Shown here piece after piece: positions 17,528-25,235 of a stretch of 64,000 bases of DNA. The stretch is from JAWMQL01 sp033283165. Its GTDB lineage: Bacteria > Pseudomonadota > Gammaproteobacteria > Pseudomonadales > Halieaceae. The notes beneath the pieces are model-generated. The model saw nothing but the letters and a program-made list of their open reading frames with translations, ran no database searches and was not told the origin of the DNA. A program made the translations under genes and the position numbers. The DNA is taken from NCBI GenBank assembly GCA_033283165.1, contig JAWMQL010000002.1:310001-374000 (forward strand), read 5' to 3'. Position 1 is the stretch's first letter. The number at the start of each line of letters is the position of its first letter.

Positions 17528-17883
17528 AACTGCTGGAACTGATGGGCTACTTCAATTACTGGGTATTCGCCATCGTACTCACCCTGGGCCTGTATACCGT
17601 CATTGCCAAGGTCAACCTGGTGAAGAAATTGATCGGGCTGTCCATCTTCCAGTCGGCGGTGTTCCTGATGTACATCACCATGGACAAGGTGGAGGGGGGC
17701 ACGGCACCGATCATCCAGAAAGGCGTGGAAAACCAGGTGTTCTCCAATCCGCTGCCGCAGGTGCTGATCCTGACCGCCATTGTCGTCGGGGTATCGACCC
17801 TGGCGCTTGGCCTGGCCATCGTGGTCCGGATCAAGGAGTGCTACGGCACCATCGAAGAAGACGAGATCCTGGACGCGGACTGA
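17524..17883 (+). CDS. mnhC: Mrp-type antiporter subunit C (NuoK-like)
   Basis: A 119-residue three-helix MnhC/NuoK homologue. Typical parts are LVKKLIGLSIFQSAVFLMY and NPLPQVLILTAIVVGVST. The ATG overlaps the end of the mnhB-like gene (ATGA). It leads into the first MnhD-like gene after 4 bases. Confidence 0.9.
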   Translation: MKLLELMGYFNYWVFAIVLTLGLYTVIAKVNLVKKLIGLSIFQSAVFLMYITMDKVEGGTAPIIQKGVENQVFSNPLPQVLILTAIVVGVSTLALGLAIVVRIKECYGTIEEDEILDAD

Positions 17884-17887
17884 CCCC

Positions 17888-19378
17888 ATGGACGTTACTG
17901 CCCATCTACCGGCGTTGCAGGTCGTCGTTCCCCTCCTCGCAGCGCCGCTGGTGCTGCTGCTGAAGCCGCGAGGCCTGGCCTGGGCCGGCGCCACCTCGGT
18001 GGCGCTGTGCAGCTTCGGTATCGCCATATTCATGGCCCTGACCGTGGCCCGCGGGGGTCACTTCGACTATGCCATGGGAGGCTGGCAGCCCCCCTATGGC
18101 ATCGCGCTCTCGGTGGGCGCCTTCAGCGCGCTGGTCCTGCTCATCGTGACCGGGGCCGCCGCACTGACCCTGCTCGCCGCCCGGGCAAGTATCGAGCGGC
18201 AGGTGGAAGTGGAGCGCCAACCCCTGTTCTACGCCGCCTGGCTGCTGGCGCTGGCGGGCCTGGTGGGCATTTGCGTCTCCGCGGACGCTTTCAATATTTT
18301 CGTGTTCATGGAAATCTCGTCCCTGGCCAGCTATATCCTGATTGCCGGCGGCCCGGATCGGCGGGCGCTGCCCGCGGTATTCAAGTACCTGATCATGGGT
18401 ACTATCGGCGCCACCTTCTACCTGATCGGGGTCGGTCTGGTCTACATGATGACAGGCACGCTGAACCTGGCCGATATGGAGGCGCGGATAGCCACGGTCA
18501 CAGATATCAACCCGGTGCTGGTCGCAGCGGGCTTTATTACCACCGGGCTGGCACTGAAAGCGGCGGTGTTCCCGCTACACGTATGGCTGCCCAATGCCTA
18601 TACCCACGCGCCGCACATGGTCACCGCCTTCCTGGCCGCCTGCGCCACCAAGGTCGCCATCTACGTATTGATCCGCTTTGATTTTTTCGTGTTCCAGGCG
18701 AACCTCCCCGGCCACCAGCTACAGTTCTCCCTGTTCCTGCTGCCGCTTGCCCTGCTCGGCATTCTGATTGCCTCGGCCGTCGCCATGTTTGAGGGCCACC
18801 TCAAACGGCTGCTGGCGATGTCCTCGGTGGCCCAGATCGGCTACATCATCCTCGGCGCCAGTTTTGTCACCGACGACGGTCTGACAGCCTCTGCCATGCA
18901 CCTGTTCAACCACGCCCTGGCCAAGGGGGGACTGTTCCTCGCGGTGGCCGGACTGGCCTGCCACTACCGGGACCTGCGCCTCGACCAGTTGGCCGGTGCG
19001 GCGCGCAGCATGCCGCTGACCGCAGCCGCGGTGGTCGTGTGTGGCTTCAGCCTGATCGGCATACCGGGCACTGCCGGCTTTATCAGCAAGTGGTTGTTGG
19101 TCAGTGCCGCACTGCACCAGGGTACCCTCGCCTTCCTGCTTGTCGGCATCATCGTCTTGAGTTCGCTCATGGCGCTGGCCTACGTGTGGCGGGTGGTGGA
19201 AACGCTGTACTTCAAGCCCGCCGTGGTGGCTCCCGAGGGACCGGGCGAGGCCCCGCTGGCCCTGTTGCTGACCACCTGGCTGGTCGCCCTGGCCAATATC
19301 GGTTTCGGGCTGGCGCCGCAGTTTCCGCTGACCCTGGCATCGGCCGCCGCCGACCTGTTACTGGGCCACACCCTGTGA
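17888..19378 (+). CDS. mnhD: Mrp-type antiporter subunit D (NuoM/N-like), first copy
   Basis: A 496-residue, about 14-helix proton-translocating subunit of the NuoL/M/N-MrpD family. The key residues are present: the glutamate in FVFMEISSLASY, the lysine in GLALKAAVFPLHVWLP and the following lysine in ACATKVAIYVLI. It starts at the ATG 4 bases after the mnhC stop. The stop overlaps the GTG start of the second copy as GTGA. Confidence 0.9.
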   Translation: MDVTAHLPALQVVVPLLAAPLVLLLKPRGLAWAGATSVALCSFGIAIFMALTVARGGHFDYAMGGWQPPYGIALSVGAFSALVLLIVTGAAALTLLAARASIERQVEVERQPLFYAAWLLALAGLVGICVSADAFNIFVFMEISSLASYILIAGGPDRRALPAVFKYLIMGTIGATFYLIGVGLVYMMTGTLNLADMEARIATVTDINPVLVAAGFITTGLALKAAVFPLHVWLPNAYTHAPHMVTAFLAACATKVAIYVLIRFDFFVFQANLPGHQLQFSLFLLPLALLGILIASAVAMFEGHLKRLLAMSSVAQIGYIILGASFVTDDGLTASAMHLFNHALAKGGLFLAVAGLACHYRDLRLDQLAGAARSMPLTAAAVVVCGFSLIGIPGTAGFISKWLLVSAALHQGTLAFLLVGIIVLSSLMALAYVWRVVETLYFKPAVVAPEGPGEAPLALLLTTWLVALANIGFGLAPQFPLTLASAAADLLLGHTL

Positions 19379-20844
19379 GTCCCGAGACCGCCATCCTCGC
19401 CGCTATCGGCCTGCCCCTGGCGACGGCGGTCGGCATCGTCCTGGCGGGACAGCTGTCGGCCAATCTGCGCGAAGCTGTGACCATGCTGGGCGCGGCGGCG
19501 CTGGCGGCGGTGGTATGGGGGATGCTCCCCGAACTGCTGGCTGGAGAGCGGCCGGCAGCAATGCTCGCCGAGCCGTTGCCCGGGTTGACGATCGGGTTCA
19601 GGGTGGAGCCCCTGGGGATGTTGTTCGCCGCGCTGGCCTCGGGGCTGTGGATCGTCAACTCGGTGTACTCCATAGGTTATATGCGCGGCAACCGCGAGCA
19701 GCGGCAGACCCGCTTCTACACCTGCTTCGCCCTGGCCCTGGCGGCCACCATGGGGGTCGCCTTCGCCGCCAACCTGTTCACCCTGTTCCTGTTCTACGAG
19801 TTACTCACCCTGTCAACCTACCCGCTGGTGGCGCACAAGGGCGACAAGCAGACCATCCGTTCAGCGCGGGTCTACCTGGGCTTGTTGTTGTGCACCTCGC
19901 TCGGCCTGTTCCTGCCCGCCATCATCTGGACCTACCACGTGGCCGGCACCGGGGACTTCACCGCAGGCGGCATTCTGGAAGGCAGGCTGGCGGGCGCAGA
20001 CGTGGGCCTGCTGCTCGGCCTGTTCGTGTTCGGCGTGGCCAAGGCCGCCGTCATGCCAGTGCACCGCTGGCTGCCCGCCGCCATGGTCGCGCCGACCCCG
20101 GTCAGCGCGTTGCTGCACGCGGTGGCTGTGGTCAAGGCCGGGGTGTTCACCCTTACCAAGATCATCGTCTACGTGTTCGGTGTCGACTTCCTGTTTGCCG
20201 AGCCCGCTGCCGGCTGGCTGGTGTACGCCGCGGCGTTCACCATCGTCGCGGCCAGCCTGGTGGCGCTGCGCCAGCAGAACCTCAAGCGACTGCTGGCCTA
20301 CTCCACGGTGGCCCAGCTGTCCTATGTGGTCATGGCCGCGGCGGTGCTGAAACCCCTGTCGGAGCTCGGCGCCGCGATCCACATGGTTGCCCACGCGTTT
20401 GGCAAGATCACGCTGTTCTTCGCGGCGGGCGCGATCTACACCGCGGCGAAAAAGACCGAGTTGCACGAATTGCGCGGGATCGGTCGCCGCATGCCCTGGA
20501 CCATGGGGGCCTTTACGGTGGGGGCGCTGAGCATGATCGGCGTGCCGCCGACGGCCGGGTTCGTATCCAAGTGGTATATACTTGCCGGCGCCTTCCAGGC
20601 CGAAAACCTGCTGGCCGTCTTTACCATTGTCGTCAGCACCGTTCTTAACGCCGCCTATTTTCTGCCGATTATTTTCAGCGCCTGGTTCGAGCGCGAGTCG
20701 GCGCAGGCAACACCCCACGGGGAAGCGCCGCCGCTGGTGCTGGTGGCCCTCCTCACCACGGCGCTGTTGACGCTGGGCTTCTTCCTGTTCCACCAGCCAG
20801 TCATCGAACTGGAAACGCAACTCATCCGGGAGGCCGTACAATGA
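19375..20844 (+). CDS. Mrp-type antiporter NuoL/MnhD-like subunit, second copy
   Basis: A 489-residue paralogue of the preceding subunit, with glutamate in LFYELLTLSTYPL and lysine in GVAKAAVMPVHRWLP followed by VVKAGVFTLTK. The GTG at 19375 overlaps the previous stop; longer frames starting near 19039 are shadows. It is shorter than an MrpA protein and lacks the MrpA C-terminal extension, but may take MrpA's place as the NuoL-type subunit. Confidence 0.85.
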   Translation: MSPETAILAAIGLPLATAVGIVLAGQLSANLREAVTMLGAAALAAVVWGMLPELLAGERPAAMLAEPLPGLTIGFRVEPLGMLFAALASGLWIVNSVYSIGYMRGNREQRQTRFYTCFALALAATMGVAFAANLFTLFLFYELLTLSTYPLVAHKGDKQTIRSARVYLGLLLCTSLGLFLPAIIWTYHVAGTGDFTAGGILEGRLAGADVGLLLGLFVFGVAKAAVMPVHRWLPAAMVAPTPVSALLHAVAVVKAGVFTLTKIIVYVFGVDFLFAEPAAGWLVYAAAFTIVAASLVALRQQNLKRLLAYSTVAQLSYVVMAAAVLKPLSELGAAIHMVAHAFGKITLFFAAGAIYTAAKKTELHELRGIGRRMPWTMGAFTVGALSMIGVPPTAGFVSKWYILAGAFQAENLLAVFTIVVSTVLNAAYFLPIIFSAWFERESAQATPHGEAPPLVLVALLTTALLTLGFFLFHQPVIELETQLIREAVQ

Positions 20845-21107
20845 CCACACCCGACAGGGAGCACTTCCTGCGCAGACCGGGGACGATCACCCGCCTCTGG
20901 TGGATATTTTCCGCGATACTGGCGCTGACGGTGCTGGCCCAGGCCGTGGTGTATGTAAAGGGCTATTTCGTCGTGGACGGGTGGTTCGGCTTCGGTGCCG
21001 CCTATGGCTTTTTAAGCTGCCTCCTGATGGTGCTGGTCGCCAAGGCGCTGGGCGCGGTGCTGAAACGTCCCAACGACTATTACCGTGAGCGGGGCGACCA
21101 TGACTGA
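20841..21107 (+). CDS. Small two-helix membrane protein of the antiporter operon
   Basis: An 88-residue protein with two helices (WWIFSAILALTVLAQAVVYV; AAYGFLSCLLMVLVAKALGA) and a charged tail. It overlaps its neighbours on both sides (ATGA upstream, ATGACTGA downstream), so it belongs to the complex by position. I do not know a named family for it. Confidence 0.75.
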   Translation: MTTPDREHFLRRPGTITRLWWIFSAILALTVLAQAVVYVKGYFVVDGWFGFGAAYGFLSCLLMVLVAKALGAVLKRPNDYYRERGDHD

Positions 21108-22806
21108 GCTGCTTTCGCCCGCGCTGATCCTGGTCGCCGCGGCTGTCGCCATCGGTCCCGCGAGAGGCCACCTGCGGTCCGCGGTGGTGTTACTGGCGCC
21201 GCTGCTGACCCTGTGGGCGGTATGGCAGGTCCCCGACGGCGTCCAGGGCACGGTCGGGTTCCTGTCCTACGAGATAGAGCCAGTGGAAGGCAGCCCGCTG
21301 CGCCGCCTGTTCGCCACCGTGTTTGCCCTGATGGCCTGGGTGGGCGGACTGTACGCGTTTCGCCTGGCGCGCTGGTACGAACTGGCCGCTGCCTTCGCCT
21401 ATGCCGCTGGCGCGATCGGGGTCTGTTTTGCCGGCGACCTGATCACCCTGTTCCTCTACTGGGAGCTGATGGCCCTGTTCTCCACCGTCGTGGTCTGGTG
21501 CGGCGGCACCCCTGCAGCCCGGGCGGCGGGCGTCCGCTACGCGATCATGCACCTGCTGGGCGGCGTGGTCCTCAAGGCCGGCATCGAGGGCGTCGTGGTC
21601 AGTACCGGCTCGATCCAGATCAACCCGATGCTGGCGCAGGACCTGTACAGCTGGATGATCCTCTGTGGCATCCTGATCAACGCCGCGGCCCCACCACTTT
21701 CCGCCTGGCTTGCCGACGCCTATCCCGAGTCCAGCCCGACCGGCTCGGTGTTTCTCTCGGCGTTTACCACCAAGACTGCCGTGCTGGCTCTGATACTGCT
21801 GTTCCCCGGCGAACCGCTGCTGATAGGCGTCGGTCTGTTCATGGTGATGTACGGCATCATCTATGCGCTGCTGGAAAACGATATCCGGCGGATCCTGGCC
21901 TATTCCATCGTCAACCAGGTCGGGTTCATGGTCTGCGCTGTCGGCATCGGCACCCCGCTGGCCCTCAACGGGGCGGCCGCACACGCGTTCGCCCACATCC
22001 TCTACAAGGCGCTGCTGTTCATGTCCGCCGGGGTGGTCATCTACCGCACGGGTAAAACCCGCTGCACCGAGCTTGGGGGGCTGTTCCAGACCATGCCGCT
22101 GACCACCATCTGCTGCATCGTCGGCGCGCTGTCCATTTCCAGCTTTCCGCTGACCTCGGGCTTTACCACCAAGAGCATGATATCCCTGGCGGCGGCGAAC
22201 GAGGGTCTTGCCGGCGTGTACCTGTTGCTCACTGCCGCCTCGGCCGGTGTGTTCCTCCACGCCGGGATCAAGTTCCCCTGGTTCGTGTTTTTCCAGCGCG
22301 ACTCCGGCCTGCGGCCCGCCGACGCACCCTGGAACATGGCGCTGGCCATGGTGATATTTTCGGCGCTGTGTATCGTGCTCGGTGTATTCCCCGAGTGGCT
22401 TTATGCCCTGCTCCCCTATCCCGTGGACTACCAGGCCTACTCGGCGGGCAAGGTGCTTTTCTACCTGCAACTGCTGCTGTTCTCAGGTCTGGCGTTCTTC
22501 CTCCTGTTGCCACTCATGAAACGCACCGAGACCATCAGCCTCGACGTCGACTGGCTATGGCGCCGGGCCGCGCCCGCAGTCATCGCCTGGCTGGCCGGGT
22601 ACGCAAGGCCCCTGCTGGATGCCGGCGGCCAGATGAACCTGACCGGAAGGGCGCTACTGCGCAAATTTACCGACCGCTACCTGGGACAGCCGCACCGGGC
22701 GGACAGCGATGAGCAGGGCGTGTTCGCGCGCTCCTGGCCGATCGGCACCACCGCCCTGTGGATAGCCATCCTGCTGTCGGCCTACGTGCTGGCGTATTAT
22801 TTATGA
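21100..22806 (+). CDS. Mrp-type antiporter MnhD-like subunit, third copy, lacking the TM7 lysine
   Basis: A 568-residue third member of the NuoL/M/N-MrpD family. Glutamate is kept (E122 in LYWELMALF), as is the TM8-region lysine (AFTTKTAVLAL). The lysine found in the other two copies in the L-K-A-A-x-x-P-L segment is Asn194 (INAAAPPLSAWL), and the nearby His is Ser. This suggests altered proton handling. It starts at the ATG at 21100 overlapping the small-protein gene, and has a longer C-terminal tail than its paralogues. Confidence 0.85.
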   Translation: MTELLSPALILVAAAVAIGPARGHLRSAVVLLAPLLTLWAVWQVPDGVQGTVGFLSYEIEPVEGSPLRRLFATVFALMAWVGGLYAFRLARWYELAAAFAYAAGAIGVCFAGDLITLFLYWELMALFSTVVVWCGGTPAARAAGVRYAIMHLLGGVVLKAGIEGVVVSTGSIQINPMLAQDLYSWMILCGILINAAAPPLSAWLADAYPESSPTGSVFLSAFTTKTAVLALILLFPGEPLLIGVGLFMVMYGIIYALLENDIRRILAYSIVNQVGFMVCAVGIGTPLALNGAAAHAFAHILYKALLFMSAGVVIYRTGKTRCTELGGLFQTMPLTTICCIVGALSISSFPLTSGFTTKSMISLAAANEGLAGVYLLLTAASAGVFLHAGIKFPWFVFFQRDSGLRPADAPWNMALAMVIFSALCIVLGVFPEWLYALLPYPVDYQAYSAGKVLFYLQLLLFSGLAFFLLLPLMKRTETISLDVDWLWRRAAPAVIAWLAGYARPLLDAGGQMNLTGRALLRKFTDRYLGQPHRADSDEQGVFARSWPIGTTALWIAILLSAYVLAYYL

Positions 22807-22844
22807 CTGTTTCTGCCTCGACGATAAGACCTGGAGGAGCATAT

Positions 22845-24347
22845 ATGAGAGCGGTGCAGCGCTTGATTCTCGGACTGGTTACTTTGGCACTCTGGGCCTG
22901 CGCCACGGTTGAGCCCGAGCGTGAACGGCCCCATGAAGTGGCCCTTTCTCCAGCGCCGTTGAGCGCCTGGCCCGCCCTGTCCGGCATCGCAGACAGCGAC
23001 ACCATGGTCGCTCTAAATGACGGCCGCACGGCGCTGCACTGGCGCCTGCGCCTGCTGCGCGCGGCAACCCGCAGCATCGACCTTCAGACCTTTATCTGGG
23101 AGGACGATGCGGTCGGCCTGGCGCTGGTACGCGAGGCCCTGGCGGCCGCGGACCGCGGCGTGCAGGTCAGGGTGATTCTCGACGACAGTTTCCTTGCGCA
23201 CGCAGACCCCATGTTGCACGCCCTGGGAGAGCACCCCAATATCCGCTATCGCATCTACAACCCGCTCGCGATCCGCGGCGGTGACGAGAAGATGCGAGAG
23301 TTAGAAAACCTGGCGGATTTTGCCCGTATCAATCACCGCATGCACAATAAATTGCTGGTGGTGGACGGACGCGTCGCCATCGTGGGCGGACGCAACCAGG
23401 CCGATGAATATTTCGGGCTGCAGGCCACGCAGAACTTTCGCGACATGGAAGTGATTCTGCAGGGTCCTTTCCTGAGCGAGCTGTCGGGCGTATTTGATCT
23501 CTACTGGAACGATCCCTGGACAATACCGATCGAGAATCTGACGGAGGGGCAGGAGGGACTCGATCTGGCGGCCATGCGCGATGCGCTGAGCAGATCCGAG
23601 GTGCCGGTTTCGCCACCCCAAACCGCCTCCCAGGACGAGTGGCGGGCGCTGTTCGACGCCGGCGTCGGTGGCCACCTGTCACTGATCGTGGATTCACCGC
23701 CCGATGTCAGCCCTGATCAGGACCTGCCGTTACAGCTGGCCGAATCCTTCATTCATCGGATAGACGCGGTGCAGTCCGATTTGCTGCTGGTGTCGGCCTA
23801 CTTCATTCCCACGCCGGCGCTGACCGATGCGCTGCGACGCGCAACGCAGCGCGGCGTGCGGGTGCGTATCCTTACCAACTCGCTGGGCTCCAATAACCAC
23901 ATCACGGCCCACGCGGCGTATTCAAATCATCGCCCGGAATTATTGCAGGCAGGTGTTGACCTGTTCGAACTGCGCGCGGACGCCTCGGACCGGGCAAAAT
24001 ATATCTTTGGCGCCGTGGAGGACAGCGCACTCGGCCTACATGCCAAGATCGGCATTTTCGACGACTGCTGCCTGTTCATTGGTTCATCAAATCTCGACCC
24101 CCGGTCACTGCGGATCAATACCGAGGTTGGTGCCCTGATAGACAGCCCGGAACTCAATCGCCAGCTGCGCGAGTTTTTCGCGATCGACCTGCTGCCGCGC
24201 AATGCCTGGCGAGTCATACTTGATGAGTCCAACCAGGTGGTGTGGCAGGGTGAGGCGGGTATCGTGCACGACGCGCCGCCCGCCTCCTTCTTCATGCGTA
24301 CTGAATCGTGGTTTTTCGGCTTGCTGCCCATCGAAGACCAATTGTGA
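22845..24347 (+). CDS. Phospholipase D-family lipoprotein (ClsC-like cardiolipin synthase)
   Basis: A 500-residue lipoprotein (signal MRAVQRLILGLVTLALWAC, Cys19) with GGAGGAG before the ATG at 22845. It has two HKD motifs: HNKLLVVDG at 167-175 followed by GGRN, and HAKIGIFDD followed by GSSN in the second half. Both catalytic sites look complete. The closest described function is ClsC-type cardiolipin synthesis or phosphatidyl transfer at the membrane. It follows the antiporter operon by 38 bases and may be transcribed with it. Confidence 0.87.
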   Translation: MRAVQRLILGLVTLALWACATVEPERERPHEVALSPAPLSAWPALSGIADSDTMVALNDGRTALHWRLRLLRAATRSIDLQTFIWEDDAVGLALVREALAAADRGVQVRVILDDSFLAHADPMLHALGEHPNIRYRIYNPLAIRGGDEKMRELENLADFARINHRMHNKLLVVDGRVAIVGGRNQADEYFGLQATQNFRDMEVILQGPFLSELSGVFDLYWNDPWTIPIENLTEGQEGLDLAAMRDALSRSEVPVSPPQTASQDEWRALFDAGVGGHLSLIVDSPPDVSPDQDLPLQLAESFIHRIDAVQSDLLLVSAYFIPTPALTDALRRATQRGVRVRILTNSLGSNNHITAHAAYSNHRPELLQAGVDLFELRADASDRAKYIFGAVEDSALGLHAKIGIFDDCCLFIGSSNLDPRSLRINTEVGALIDSPELNRQLREFFAIDLLPRNAWRVILDESNQVVWQGEAGIVHDAPPASFFMRTESWFFGLLPIEDQL

Positions 24348-24436
24348 ACGGCCCGGCACCGCCTCGTTAGTAGGTAGAAACAGGCCCGCAAACAGGGTTT
24401 CTTTCATTCACATTTTTCGCACGGCCCACAGTTGAG

Positions 24437-25093
24437 TCAGGCCGGGACCGTGCCCGGACCGTCTTCCTCGAACGCCCGCGCCCATACCGTGTTCAGCGTA
24501 CCCAGTTCCCACTCAAAAATCTCCGCATCCTCGGGCAAGTACTTCTGGCGATAAAACCAGGTGCCGTAATCCAGGTAGAACATGTAGAGCGCCAGGCGCT
24601 GCAACTTCGGCAGTGGCCAGCTGGATCCAAAATACTTCAGGAAGCTTGCGATCTTGTCAGCGAGGTATTCCGAGTGCCGGGTCTCCGCCGCGACGAGTGC
24701 GGGGTACACCTTGGTCGCCTGTTGCATGGCAAACACAAATTCACGGTCCGGCCCGCGGCTGGTCATGGCCCTGTTGAAGCTGTCGAAAAAATCCTCCTTG
24801 GGCATCGACAGCATAGCGGCCGAGTCGAACTCCTCCAGTACCTCGCGAATCGGAGCAACCATCTCCTCGTAGAGGGCCAGAAAAATGGATTCCACGTTGG
24901 GAAAGTACTGGTACAGCGAGCCCACCGAAACGTCCGCCTCCTTGGCGATCTGGGCGGTGGTGACCCGTGCAATATCGTAGCCCTCGATGGCGCAAATCAA
25001 CTCCCGAGTGGTCACCAGGATATGCTCCACCCTTTTCCTGGATCGCTCCTGGGTCGGCAACTTGCGTACCGCCGCCTTTTCTAGCTTCTTCAA
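24437..25093 (-). CDS. TetR-family transcriptional regulator
   Basis: A regulator of about 218 residues. The TetR HTH is ARVTTAQIAKEADVSVGSLY followed by QYFPN near the N-terminus; a helical ligand domain follows. I favour the TTG at 25093 because AGGAGG stands 5 bases before it; the frame is also open to a TTG at 25153. It diverges from the TonB receptor operon, which it probably controls. The ligand is unknown. Confidence 0.85.
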   Translation of the reverse strand: MKKLEKAAVRKLPTQERSRKRVEHILVTTRELICAIEGYDIARVTTAQIAKEADVSVGSLYQYFPNVESIFLALYEEMVAPIREVLEEFDSAAMLSMPKEDFFDSFNRAMTSRGPDREFVFAMQQATKVYPALVAAETRHSEYLADKIASFLKYFGSSWPLPKLQRLALYMFYLDYGTWFYRQKYLPEDAEIFEWELGTLNTVWARAFEEDGPGTVPA

Positions 25094-25160
25094 TCCCTCC
25101 TCCTGTCCTGTCCGGGTTGTGAAGCCCGGTGAGTCGCAGCAAGGATAACGCAAATTTGAG

Positions 25161-25189
25161 TTGACGCATATGAATATATGAACTAGATT
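25161..25189 (+). promoter_or_regulatory. Candidate sigma-70 promoter with TetR operator-like repeats
   Basis: TTGACG (25161) and TAGATT (25184) are 17 bases apart, ahead of the TonB receptor gene. The spacer holds ATGAATATATGAAC, and a partial copy, ATGAATAAC, follows at about 25200. Repeats within and just after a promoter, in a gap divergent from a tetR gene, fit a repressor site. The match is by eye. Confidence 0.45.
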
Positions 25190-25235
25190 GCATTTTAATA
25201 TGAATAACTAATCACATATACACGGAGAACCTCTC

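Noticed and set aside
21190..22470. Long antisense frame across the third antiporter subunit
   Set aside because: His/Gln/Gly-rich with no recognisable fold; the plus strand is an unmistakable membrane subunit.
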